A stretch of 64,000 bases of DNA, from contig CP154954.1 of the NCBI GenBank assembly GCA_039621445.1, positions 34,383,737 through 34,447,736 of the forward strand, given 5' to 3'. This DNA comes from Euglena gracilis (Eukaryota > Euglenida > Euglenophyceae > Euglenales). Every line of letters starts with the position of its first letter. Positions within the stretch are counted from its first letter, which is position 1. The translations under genes were made by a program, and so were the position numbers. Below are positions 46,191 through 57,197 of the stretch, in pieces. Below the pieces are notes generated by a model. It saw only the letters and a program-made list of their open reading frames with translations. It made no database searches and was not told the DNA's origin.

Positions 46191-48825
46191 TCCGGAATGC
46201 GGAGAGAAACTGTGGGCTTGACCTTCACCGCTATCTTAACTGTGCAAAATGTGAACCTGGGATCAGTCTGTTTTGAGAGATATAAAATAAAAAAAAAACC
46301 TGACAGAATACTCTGATGTTCAGATGCACAAGAGTATGCACAAAATATGCACATTCTGGCTGCTTTTTTGCCTGACAGAGAAAATGACGAATATCGGAAT
46401 CCCACTGCCACTCTGGGAGGGGTAGTACAACGCTCTTAGAGTGCTCTCGTTCGCCCACCAGAGGGTTATTAAACACTTGTGCTATTTGTAATGTACCGGT
46501 ATGGAGTGTACACCCAACGGGCAGTTTCTGCCAATGACTTCAGGAGCATGTGCACGTGCGCGCGTGCATGCGCATGTGTGTTTGGCATCATACTGGGTCT
46601 CGGGGGCTGTTGCGGCATGTGTCATCCCTCCATCGGGCTGCAAAGAATAGAAAGAAACCAGCTGGAGTTCTGCCAAATATTTCGAAGTAGGTAGTCAGGG
46701 TCAAAGGTTAAAATTTTTGTTTCAATCAGGGTGCTTAGTGACCCCGGGGGGGGTCCAGCTCAGAGGCTGGAAAGTTTGGGTCGAAAAAGGCTGCTGGCTT
46801 TCTTCGACCCAAAAAGACCCATGGAGGTGCCCCCCGGCTGGAAGCGGCCCGAGCCCGACTGGGGGTCGCACCAGGTAACAAAAAAATTGAAACAGACCCA
46901 AAACTGCCACCTATGGGAAAAAATCATTTTTTGACCTGGCCTGCTCTTTTTCAACCCATCTTTGCCCGGTTTTGGCCCAGTTTGAGACCTCTAAAACCGA
47001 AAAATCCGTTACCATCCAGCCGTCCCTTGGGAGACTCCAAAACAGTTTAAACGTCGATGGCGGGGGTCTGGAGCTGGAAAAAGCTGCTGGCTAGAAAAAG
47101 GCTGCAGGGTGGCTGGACCCCTGGGGGGATGGGGCAGGGGGAAATATGCAGCAAGGCACCTCGAACTATGCAATGCAAAAAAATGCAGAAAAGTGCAACA
47201 AAAAACATACAAAAAGAATGCAAGTTGCACATGTAGATTCCTTTAGGAGCTCCCCGGGGCTGTACACTTCTCCACTGGAAAGGACTTAGACTTTCACCTT
47301 CTCCAAAAATCTTCTTCAACTTTCACCTGCTCCAAAAATGCAACACCAAAATAGAATGTGGGTGCAAACTACAAAGTCATATGGTGGTTCATCTAATTGC
47401 ATCCACTTATCCATTGATTTCATTATGCAACTGCTTATGTGCATTAGGTCCGAATGCAACTTCCAGCTCTCTCGCAGTGGAGCAATTTGCCCGTTTTGTC
47501 TGTGCAAATGCATGGAAAAAAAAGCGGAAATCGAAAAGGCAAAATGTGCAAAAAAAATGTAAAAAATGCAAAAAAAATTTTTCAAAAATTTTCATTATGC
47601 AAAAAAATGCACATTATGCAACTTGCATATCCCCCCCTGGATGGGGTGCCCTCTGGTTTAAGCGGCGCCTTGGTTTCGGTTCCTTCTATGGACAACATTG
47701 CTCACAAAAACAATGAAATGAACTCACTTTGCATGCATCTTTGCCTGCTGACTTTCACCGCCAAATGGAGTGAAAGAATGGTGCCACCAAAGCCATTTTG
47801 AGGTGAGGCATGAACTGGAAAGTGGAAAGTGCTTTGACTCTTTCCCATTCTCCAAACCCTTATGCCAACCTTTTCCCCAAACCTCGAGCCCTTACCCTTC
47901 ACTGGCAAGCCCTTGCTTCGGAACTGAAGATGAGCACTAACCCATGCAAATTTTCCTCCCATTCATCACATATATGGTGTGACATTCACCCTGGAGCCTC
48001 CCCAGGGGAGTTGGTTGAGGAGACATAAAATCTTCTTGCGCACGAGCCAACCTTTGCCTGTTTGACACGAAGGCAATTGAGCCGAAAACAGAGCACATTT
48101 CAGCGGATGAAATCAGACTGCAGTTAACCAACCTGGGGGGGGGGGTTCGGGTTGCACTGGAATGCCTGGGCAGGTATTGGAATGCCTAGGCATTACATTA
48201 CGCTGCACTGCTGCACTACCAAACTACCCCATTGAGGGGTCAAAATGCTCAGAAAAGGCTTCTCTGGGCTTCAGGCGCCTTTGGCGCCGGAAGAGCCTTG
48301 GCCGAGTACAAATAGGGGTGGACCTGGCTGCCTTGGAGTGCCTGCCCAGGCAGGCCCCCCAGAGTGGGGTTGGCCTCGCCCCAAAATTCAGCCTGGGTGA
48401 CAGTACATCAGCAACGTGATGCCAGGGTGGAATAGAAATACAAAAATGTATCGACCACTTCTGCAAAATTCACAAAATATATGTTTAATTGTAATGATTA
48501 CAACAACCCAAAAGACAGATGACTAAATGATGTTGTCACAATTTGGTATAACTCCTAGCAAACACCTGTGAATACCTGTTCAATCCTAGGGAATGGAGTA
48601 TGGCTCACAGAAAGCAGGTATTGTTCAGTTTCAAAAAGGGGCCCACGTCATGTCGCAGTCACGGACGGCAGGACCACTGGCAAGAATAGGACGTGGCAAA
48701 GGGCGTTGTCCCACAAGAAAGAAACCCATCGCCACATGGACAGCATTTGCGTGCGGGAGAAGGATAGGGTACAAGGGGGCAGGGCAGACGTGGGCGTCCC
48801 TGTGTAGCGTTCCGGGGGACCCGAG
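46191..48825. other. Intergenic DNA with dispersed-repeat fragments
   Basis: No gene supported. A terminus-like CAGGGTGCTTAGTGACCCC starts at 46727. Between about 47090 and 47640 lies a block whose left side reads CTGGACCCCTGGGGGG...AAATATGCA and right side TTGCATATCCCCCCCTGG, with TGCAAAAAA-type repeats inside. Similar A-rich TGCAAAAAA blocks recur near 57.55 and 58.65 kb. A GGCGCC-TTT-GGCGCC hairpin is at 48274-48288. Confidence 0.45.
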
Positions 48826-48941
48826 TCATCGAAGGGGCTCGTCCTCCGTGGTGTTGCCCCAGGGGTCGCTGCCGCCGTGCGAGGAGTCCGACAGCTCCTC
48901 GGGGCCGTCGCCCCCCAACCCTTGCACCTCCACCCATCCCA
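48826..48941 (-). CDS. Terminal exon of an unidentified minus-strand gene
   Basis: Acceptor GGCTCAG followed by an open frame (GWVEVQGLGGDGPEELSDSS, HGGSDPWGNTTEDEPLR) to a stop at 48826-48828. Acidic, Ser- and Gly-rich tail with no recognised domain. High G/C at third codon positions and the splice acceptor support coding. It would end a gene whose earlier exons may be those at 59.7-64 kb, all on the same strand, but that link is inference. It could instead be the end of a separate gene. Confidence 0.45.
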
Positions 48942-49860
48942 CTGAGCCAGGCGGGCCGTCCGGCCCTGGTCCAGCGGTCCAGCCCCGGCGGTGGTCTGCC
49001 CACCACCTGCCTTGGCGCGCCACGGCACCGCCGCACGGGGTCCCCGGGGCACCTTTCCCTCAAAGCGACTACCGTTCACAAACCCAGCCTCCGCCCTCGA
49101 GTGCGTCCCCAGAGGTCAAGGGTGGGGACAGGCTGGGGGGGCCACGCGCGGCGGAGTCGACCCGGCCGGGGGCCCGCTGGGGCACTTGGGCGGCGGCGGC
49201 GGCGGGGGGGGGGGGGGGGCGGGCCCGGCGGCCGAGGAACGGGGCGCGGGGAACGCCGTGGGCCATGGCCGGGGGTTGGCGGGCGGGCGGGCAGGCGGGC
49301 GGGGCGGGGGGTTGGCGGCCCCGAGCAACAAACAACAAAAGCTAACAACAGCTAAAAATCGACTTAGTCCACAGTCGCAAAGAAAAAATCAGAAAGCCCC
49401 GCACCACGCGTCACGAAAGAACTGACCTCGAAATCTTCAGAAGTCAGATAGATGAGTGGAGAAAGTGCAAAGGAATGGATGGCAGAAATATGGATCAGCG
49501 CGAGCAGATGGCAACATAATTATACCCACTCATGCTCAGACACGGGGAGGCAACCTGACTCGTAAAAAGATCTGCCAGACATTTCAAAGGTCAAAATGCG
49601 TTCAACTGGGGGGTATTCAGATATGACAACGCTATTCACCAGAGGCTTTTAAATTTAATCTTCCAATGCACACACAGATGACCTTGATAAAAAGATGGGT
49701 AGGGATCAGAGTTTGCACACGGCACTGTTTGGAGGAGCAGAACCTTGGTGGGCCTGCCACTTACACGTGGGGGCACCGCCTGAACTGGTTCACCGCCTTC
49801 TGGAGGCCTCTGTCCTTGGTTTCACCTTGGCACTTTAGAGTTTTGTCACTCTGGTGGGCA
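48942..49860. other. GC-rich DNA, likely intron; no feature supported
   Basis: Long ORFs occur on both strands (49.0-49.35 kb) because of the very high GC content. None has splice support or recognisable motifs. AT-richer DNA follows from 49.35 kb. Confidence 0.35.
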
Positions 49861-49879
49861 CTGGGCATTTCGGGGGGGG

Positions 49880-50060
49880 GGGAGGCCGCCCCCTGCCACC
49901 CCCTGGGCAGCCGCGGCCGGCGGGCCGGGGGGCCGACCGTCGCTGCCGCCTTCCTCTTCACCCCCTTGCCCTTGCCCTTGCCCTTCCCCTTGCCCTGGCC
50001 CTTGCGGGGGACGGGGGGGTTCGGGGGAGGCGGGCCCCGGGGCCCCCCTTTTACGCCCCC
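49880..50060 (-). CDS. Possible exon with Gly-Lys repeat
   Basis: The minus strand has tandem GGCAAG-type hexamers giving KGQGKGKGKGKGKGVKRKAA, followed by PPARRPRLPRGW. It would be a disordered basic linker. All three frames are open because of GC content, and boundaries are not resolved, so this is weak. The block sits between G-runs at 49871 and 50070. Confidence 0.25.
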
Positions 50061-51420
50061 CACCGTCACGGGGGGGGGGGGGGGGGGGGCGGGGTGCTCG
50101 GTGCCAATGGCCGGTGGTTTGTTGGGAGGCATTGGTGGGGCCGAAGGGGCGGCAGGAAACGTCCCCCTCCCCCTCCATGGACCGGGGGCCAACGTGTTGG
50201 GGGGGGGGGTCTGTGGCAGCCGCGCCAACGCCAGCGCAGGGGGCGCAACGGGGGAAAGGGTCGCCCCGCACGCCTTCCCACGCAGTTGTCCAGCCGAGGA
50301 CACACACTTGCTTGCCGGCCCTCGAGTCTGGGTTCACAATCCATTTTCAGAAAACAAGTGAGTCAAAGGGCCAAAATAATCACCCAAGCATCGTGTTCAC
50401 ATAGAAACTGTTCACGAATAAATCGGAACGTGCAATTTACTTAAGAGATCATCTGGTGAGAAAAATTTAGTAAACTTTTGCAAACTATAAAATAAATAAA
50501 TATAAATAAAACCCCCAACTCTCGCCTGTGCAAAACTGACACTCAGTTAATACCCTGTCCTCCCCCCGCCAAGACTTTGCACGTGTTGCAGCCAAGTGTC
50601 ACAAAGGGCAGACCAGGGGTTGCACTGCTGAATGCACCGTTGCTTTTTGTTGATTTTTCAAAAAAAATTGACCCAAAATTTCTGCTCCCCGCAAAGAAAC
50701 TTTGCGAGGCAGGAGGAAATCGAAAACTTATTTAGGGAGGAGCTGCATCATTTTTTGGGCCCCTCTCCCGCTTCGGGTTTTCCTGGACTACAAAAAAATA
50801 CAGGAGTTAACCCCCCCCCAAAAGAATCCGGGCCGGGCTGGGCCGGACGAAAAAAATGACACCCTGATGGGGTAATATTGCAAACCAATATTACCTCCCC
50901 CCCCCCTTGTCTAAGCACCGGAAAGATGGGTAAGAACCGGGGGGGGGGGGTGCTTATTTTGCCATAATATGGGTAAGAACGAAGGGGGTGGTGCTTTGAA
51001 AAGGGGGAAAAATTTGACTGAAAAAAAAAAATATGGCGCTTCGCGCCGAAAAGCCAAGATCTCATTATTTTGGAGGTCCACTGTTGAACTCACACATTTG
51101 GATGCAGAAATCAACAATACCTCACCAAATCAGGTCTCAGAAGTTGCAGAAATTTCGAACTTTTTGAGAAATTTCCCTTAAAAATGCACACAAAATAAAC
51201 ATCCCCGTGACGATGACCTTTAAAAAGATGGGTAAGAACCGGGGGGGTGGTGCTTAGACAAGGGGGGGGGGGAGGTACAATGCTTGCCGAAAAGAATTTT
51301 CTCCACAGTGCCAAATTCTCAACAAATATACTTTTCTTCAAGAATGACTTCAGCCACGCAAACAATAAATCCCAGCAACGTCAAAGAAACTATGCACTTC
51401 TCCCAAACTCAAGGGCAAGC
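50061..51420. other. Non-coding DNA with hairpin and TGGGTAAGAACC repeats
   Basis: The hairpin at 50871-50895 has 10-bp perfect arms (GGTAATATTG...CAATATTACC) and a 5-nt loop. Three direct copies of an ATGGGTAAGAACCGGGGGG-type block lie at about 50926, 50969 and 51228. CCTTGTCTAAGCACC (50905) and GGTGCTTAGACAAGG (51249) are inverted copies about 345 bp apart and might be ends of a foldback element. A block at about 50745-50830 recurs near 61235-61315. Confidence 0.55.
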
Positions 51421-51429
51421 AGGGGCCTG

Positions 51430-51520
51430 GCTCTGGCACAGGTCCAGCATGAACACCTGCTGCTCCGGGTTGCCCAGCACCCGGACCAACCCCAGGCCGG
51501 GGGAGTAGCAAGTCCGGGCC
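51430..51520 (-). CDS. Weak exon candidate
   Basis: The minus frame reads YSPGLGLVRVLGNPEQQ and then a CAGCAG/GTGTTC that would be a splice donor, with G/C-rich third positions. No acceptor is clear and another frame is also open. Function unknown. Confidence 0.22.
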
Positions 51521-51529
51521 GCCGCCCCA

Positions 51530-53990
51530 CCGACAGGGAGACCCCAGCACCCGACGGTTCAACGTTTGCCTCCAGGACGAGAAAGGCGGTGCTAAACCTG
51601 TTGATGCAACGGCATCACCGCGAGGCGAGCTGGTTTCAAGAATATCCTGTTGGGTCCCGGCGTTTTGAAGCAGGCCCCAATTGTGCACCAAGGCTGGGTC
51701 ACGCCCCGTTTCTGGAGTCAAATTAAAAAAAAAAAACGACGGACTGCAAAACACCAAAAAAATTCAACAAACGTGTACTTTGCTCACAGTCACTACCCTA
51801 CCCTGCCGACTAACCAAGTTAATTCAGCATCACAGGCATATGCAGTATCCTGATCTCGGTATATACACTGTCCTCCCTTCTTTCTTTAGCTGTGCATACG
51901 AAGGTGACTTAGCAGTACGCCAAAAAGCAAACATCGTCCAACAGACTGCGTACAATCCGCACTGATGAACCCGACTGCCTGCGTGATCACAGTCACTACC
52001 CACACGTGTGGTTTCATATGAAGCGGAATCCCGCTGCCTCCAGTAAAAGCAAAAAAGTAGGCTGACACTGGTAGGGAACCACAGGCCGTATATGGAGGAG
52101 GTGGGCAGTCCCCGCCACTTACGGCCTTTGCTGGCCATTGCCAGCGGCAGCCCACAGAGGACGTTCAGTTAAAGCAGCTGAATATGTGTGGTTCGGACTG
52201 TGTAATACTTTGTGGTCACATCACTCGGTATGAACAAATATAATCGCGATTCAAGTCGTAGGTGAAGCGGTTTTCCGCTTCATTCTATACTGTCTGGCAT
52301 ATAAAAGTGTCTTTCGCCATACCTTTAGTGGTAAAAACTCCACCAAGGTCATGTTTGCAGAGGACTTCTCATGGACTCGATGAACTCAGCGCAAATGTCG
52401 TACCGAAGGCTGAGATACGTGCACGATGAGTTGCAGTGGACCAATCTTGGCTTCGGTCCACCACTGTAACCGCGTTCTTCAATCTGGATGCTAACATTGC
52501 GATTGTTGTTCTGTTCAAGGTACATGCAACCGGTAAACAGTTATGCAGCTTGCGAGTGACATTAAGCATATTGGACACCTTATTAAAAGGTAGCGGAAAC
52601 CCGCCTCCTGTTCATTCTGCCACTGTATTTTGTCTGGATTGTAAGCATTGGAATTCAGTACGCGATGTTGTTAACCGTTTAACGCTTAACAGAACCACAA
52701 AATGCATTATGCAACCTTCAATGTAACGTACGTAACGTTTATGTACTGAGATGAATGGGGAGCCTGGACTGTACGATCACCTGCCCGGTCCAGCAAAAGC
52801 CGTAACCGAACCCCTGACGGCTGGGCACCGTTCAGGGGTGCGGGGAAGGAAATGAATTGGACCAGGTCCAGCCTCTCCTCTTTCTGTGAAATTGTGTCAA
52901 ATACGTACAAAGCAAGCGGAAAACCACTTGCTTTGTCTTGAAGACCTGGTTTTCATGGACCTACGCATGTGTCCCGCGTACAACTCAACCGCCCAACGGC
53001 CAATTGTACCATGCACCTGAAATGTTAGTTCTGCATTTAGTCTAGACCTGGAACCACTCTGTTTTCGGCAGTGCAAGGCGGGGAGCCACGGGGCTGCCGG
53101 GTGCCTGCTTCCACCGCTTGCGGCCCCGGCAGTCCACAGGAACAACCGACAGCGACGGTGGCTAACGTCGGTGTCAGGTAGAGTGTATCACAGAGATAGA
53201 ACGTGGTCTCTCCTCCTTTTTATCCTGTAAAGCATAAATTGTTCCTGTATTCCCGTCTGTTCTGTTTCAGTTGCGCTTTATGCAATATCACGACTATGTT
53301 TATCTGTGAAGCGGTATTCCGCTTCACTTTATTTTCGTTGTTACGCTTATGCGTCGGGTGTACACATGTATCTGTTATGCATATACTCGCATTATGTATC
53401 TGTCTGTGTGTCAGACAGATGTTGCCGTTCGTTGTTTGTCCATAATAATAATTTTTCTACAACATTTGGTTGTTTCGTATTTCCATCGGGATCTGCTAAA
53501 AATAAATTTCAGAAATCATCGAAGCGGTTTTCCGCTTCATGTGTTTTGTCATCAATATCACCGAAAAAATTTGCACTTCATGCGCAACTTGAAAATTTTC
53601 ACTGTTTTTCAGAGCATTTTTCGGGCATTCCAGGTGGTACTTCAGTCAAATTTTTCACGGGCAATTTATGCCTCCTAAGCTTTGGGCATAAAAAATGTAC
53701 AAAATGAAATCAGCATAAACCTCAAACCAATAACCCTTGAATTTGGGGAGGGTACCATTTTGATACAACTGTGTGCAAAATAGACATTTTTTTTAGTATA
53801 CCAAATCCTTCAAATTAAACAACATATCCAAACATAACAGACTTTCCTTTTTTTTTTGAGAAATGGCAGAAGCCCCCCCCCTCGGGTTTTCCGCAGACTG
53901 ACCGAATAGTAGCCCTGGGGGGCTTCTAATTGGGGGGGGGGGATACGAAAGGCCTACTCTTGGGGTAGGGCTAGGTTTTTGGTTAATTGA
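51530..53990. repeat. Region with repeated GAAGCGG...CCGCTTC hairpins
   Basis: Hairpins of one family recur: 52022-52035 (AGCGG-AATC-CCGCT), 52263-52282 (8-bp arms, TTTT loop), 53306-53327 (9-bp arms, TATT loop) and 53521-53538 (7-bp arms, TTTT loop). A related imperfect copy starts near 52917. No long ORF is present. Base composition is more even than in the flanks and homopolymer G/C runs are absent until 53.87 kb, so the block may have a different origin. Confidence 0.7.
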
Positions 53991-53994
53991 AAAC

Positions 53995-54180
53995 AATAGG
54001 GTTAGGGTGAGGTTTTGGGAATAGAGTTAGGGTTAGGGTTTAGGCCTTTGGCCTAAATTTCAGCTAAATTCGGCCTAATTCAGGCCTAAATATAAGCCTG
54101 ATTTCGGCCCAAGTCCCTAACTTTGGCCTAACCCTAACCATAATCCCTTTCTTAACAACAACTGTAACCCTAACCCTGCC
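53995..54180. repeat. Head-to-head telomere-like repeats
   Basis: The plus strand shows degenerate TTAGGG/TTTAGGG copies at 53997-54042, then the palindrome TTTAGGCC-TTT-GGCCTAAA (54039-54057), then CCTAACCCTAACC-type copies from 54113 to 54180. G-rich repeats pointing toward C-rich repeats is the order expected of two telomeres joined end to end. The copies are few and mutated, so it is ancient, or derived from insertion of telomeric DNA. Confidence 0.7.
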
Positions 54181-54259
54181 CCTAAAAATAACGAACACCA
54201 CCAAAACGTGTCGTCGAAGCCCCCTTCAGCTTGTGTTCAAGAATGTGGACCTCCCCCCG

Positions 54260-54299
54260 TTTAACTACTGGACCCCCAGGGGGGGGGGCAGTAGTTAAA
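54260..54299. repeat. Hairpin with 11-bp arms
   Basis: TTTAACTACTG (54260-54270) pairs perfectly with CAGTAGTTAAA (54289-54299); the 18-nt loop holds ACCCCC and a G-run that can pair further. This resembles other C-run/G-run foldbacks in the window. Confidence 0.8.
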
Positions 54300-54639
54300 G
54301 GCTGCCATTTGAAAATCCAATCGGTGGCTGGGTGTCCCAGATTCAAAAAGTGTGGAAACAGAGTCAAAAAGAGTGCGATTTCAAATAGCCTGGAAACGGC
54401 CCTGCTTTCATCACAAACAGGAAACTAATCGTACACATAACCATGGAAAAAATGTGCTCGTGTTCATGACCACCAAACCATTCCGATCTAAAGGTATGAA
54501 ACACATGTGGGCTGATACGAGTGGGTCAAGTGTTTTATCTCCAAGATGTTGCTGTGTTAAAGAACTCCACAACCACAAGAAAAACTAAAATCTTACCAAA
54601 ATTTTTGGCATCATAGCAAGAAGCGTTTCATATTTTCAA

Positions 54640-55085
54640 CTGTATTTATGAGATCCGAATCCGAGAATTCCTAAACAAAATACCGCTTTGCTCCGCCGCG
54701 GAAGGTTATTCGGGTTTTTATAAAAGCATTCTGATGTGCCTGAGAATTTCAGTGTCACAATTCGCTGGATCCCCTCCCCTAAGCGCCCAGAATTGTCACC
54801 GACACCCTCCAAGGTTGTGAGGCGGTGCAAGCCATGCCACACCTTTCTGACTGTGGTCGGTGACAAGCCCATCAGGCCAAACTTAGGCCGCCCAATGAAA
54901 ATTTGACTGGGCAAAGATCCCGAAAGCAGCACCAAAAACCCCGCAAAATTTTTTCAAAGTTTTGGATGTCAGAGTTGACTTAAAAATTAAATTGGCTGCT
55001 GTTGTTGGCATCGCTGTGTTGTGGCAGGCAAGCACCTTCCCCCTTGCATCCCCCATCATTGCAAGAAAGCGGCTCAAATGAAACC
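54640..55085 (-). other. Protein-like minus-strand stretch, unknown
   Basis: Minus frames read FLAMMGDARGKVLACHNTAM and ANLIFKSTLTSKTLKKF from about 55080, then after a frame change GRPKFGLMGLSPTTVRKVWH and GVGDNSGRLGEGIQRIV. The even, non-repetitive composition suggests an exon or a decayed transposon ORF. It lies just 3' of the hAT fragment on the same strand, so it may belong to that element. Not recognised. Confidence 0.3.
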
Positions 55086-55296
55086 TTGATGACTGAGGCT
55101 GGATCAGGTTTTTTTTTAAGACCGGGGGGGGGTCCCCCCCCACCCACCCACCCGCTGGGGGCCCTGGGACCCCCCCCGGGGGGTATTTTCGACACTGCCA
55201 AACGTGAATGCGGCAAAGCAAACACGCCATTCAGAAATATGATCGAAATATGTTACAACAATGGTCTGTGCAAGTCGGAAGGAGGGGTAACAGCGG

Positions 55297-55515
55297 TCAA
55301 TCGGACTCTGCCCACGACGTGGTGGAATCCGAAGACACAGAGGAGTCGGATGCATCCGACGAACTCACCACACGTTGAGACAAAGGGGATGACTGCGAAG
55401 CGGAGGAACCAGGTCCCCTGGTTCTCCGCTTCTTATGCTTCCCCCCCTTGTCTGAACGAGGGTAGCGAAAAGGCGCACGGCGCTTTGCCAAAACAAGAGA
55501 GACTTGCAAATGCAT
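55297..55515 (-). other. Basic/Ser-rich ORF with a long hairpin
   Basis: The minus frame reads AKRRAPFRYPRSDKGGKHKK and then a Ser/Asp-rich tail (SSSDASDSSVSSDSTTSWAE). It could be an exon with a nuclear-localisation-like patch. It holds a near-perfect hairpin, 55397-55432, whose 16-17-bp arms differ by one bulged G. Confidence 0.3.
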
Positions 55516-55768
55516 GATTTAAGAAGTTGAATTTGGTTCTTTCGTGACACTTTCACTTGTTTATTGACCCATGTCCATTCTTTGAAACATGCGAAACGAT
55601 ATGAGCACATTCACATGGAAAAAAAATACCAAAAAAGGGCCAATGGTTTTGCAAATCTCTAAAAGCGGCCATGTGGGAAACAATGGGTGAGGGGTCGAAC
55701 TGCTCCTAAGGTGGAGAGTCCAAAGCTACGATTAGGGTTTGAGACACAACAGATGGATCCAAACGCAA

Positions 55769-56760
55769 TCATTGGGGGGATAGGAGAGTGGAGAGGCGGG
55801 AAAACGCTTGCTCGACCACCGCATTGCTGGGTGTCAGAGCTAACGCCATCCGCAATATGATGTGAAGGTTTGGAAACACATCTTTCTGCTGAATGATGCG
55901 TTTCCAAAATGTGTGTGAATTGGTAGGTGACCAAAGGGTTTGGTCGTCCGGCATGACGCTCAACGGCAGTGTGCACCAGGCGCATGTTCTCGTGGAAGTG
56001 CGCATGGCCACAGGATGGATGTATTTCCCCTTGGAATTTCATCCATTCTGTTTAAGGCTCTAGGCGCTTGGCCATGGCGATGACCATGCGACACTCGGTG
56101 GTACTCCAGTCCTCCTCCTTCGGCACCTCCACCACGGGCTGCATGTTGAAGCCCCAATCTCCAGCAGGCACACGATCCGCCTTCGCCTCGTTCACCAAGA
56201 AATGCGCGTCCGTCGGCGTGCAGTTGTCAGACTGCAGGGGGCATGCCAATGGCATGCCCCCCTGGTTTCGAATGCGCTTGGCATGTCCTTGTAGAACATT
56301 CTGAAAGTTCAGCTTGCGCTCCTCCTCCGTGAACACAATCAGCTTGCGGACGGCGTTCATCACTTCGGCATCATGGCTTCCGTCACAATGGACGAAAACC
56401 ATGGGTATTGAACTCCGGCTTCTTTTTGTACACAGGGCGCTGCTGTGTCGAAGAGGCAGCAGCAACTTGGAGGACAGGGGCAGCGACTGGTGGAACAGGG
56501 GCAGCGACTGGTGGAACAGGGGCAGCATCAGCAGGTTTGGCTTCGCCGCCGCCGAAGCACTCCTCGAGGCGCGGCTGCAGGCGAAGCGCCCACATCGCAG
56601 CCCGGTGCTCCCCGGACTTCTCGTGCTCGCGCACGGAATTTTTGACAGCAGTTACAATTTTTTTGGAATCACCGTGACCATGGAAAATGCCGATGCTTGC
56701 AATTCTCACAAAGATCAAATCAATGATGATTTCTGTTGAATTAACACAGAAACAAATCAT
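55769..56760 (-). pseudogene. Decayed hAT-like transposase
   Basis: The C-terminal frame (55769-56011) reads FWKRIIQQKDVFPNLHIILR then MALALTPSNAVVEQAFSRLS. This matches the hAT C-terminal dimerisation domain (W...FP.L...A...L..P.S.A..E..FS). Upstream, other frames carry protein-like sequence: 56052-56528 (VFVHCDGSHDAEVMNAVRKL, LACPLQSDNCTPTDAHFL) and 56383-56760 (VREHEKSGEHRAAMWALRLQ and Ala/Pro-Val repeats from a 21-bp tandem). At least two frame changes (near 56.4 and 56.05 kb) separate them. Whether all three belonged to one transposase is inference; only the hAT C-terminus is recognised. The 8-bp target duplications of the two MITEs fit a hAT enzyme. Confidence 0.6.
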
Positions 56761-57190
56761 GTGACAACTGAAATGAGAAATTTATTGACATTCACAAAGC
56801 AGAACACCAGAATCATACATAATGAAATAAAATTGTAACTGTCCAGAATTCTTCAACATGGAACCACAAAAGCACTTGTACATTTTGGCTGTGACAAGAG
56901 GCGCGGCAAAGAAAATTTTCGGCGCCTTCGCCGCCGGTCAAAAAAAAAAAAACTCCGGCACCCATGGCGCCGGGGACCCACCAGCCAAAAAAGGTACCCC
57001 CCTGGGGGGGGTCCGGCCGGACCCCCCCCCCCCCCCCCCCCCCCCCCCCGGGGGTCCACGACTAAAAAAAACCCCTGGGCTGGATGCCACTCCACATATT
57101 CATTTCAGGAAAGGGGTAGCACTCTCTGAACCACCCGCGTCTTCCACAATGCTGCATCCCAGCTCGTTATTGAACCCACAAAAAAACTTC
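56761..57190. other. Non-coding, long C-run and G/C foldbacks
   Basis: The run of 28 C at 57022-57049 is bracketed by GTCCGGCCGGAC (57011-57022) and GGGGGTCC, forming a foldback. A GGCGCC-type hairpin (imperfect) lies at 56920-56935. Confidence 0.6.
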
Positions 57191-57197
57191 AGACCCA

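Noticed and set aside
49000-49350. Long overlapping ORFs on both strands around 49.0-49.35 kb
   Set aside because: Very high GC content removes stops in all frames; there is no splice support or recognised motif.
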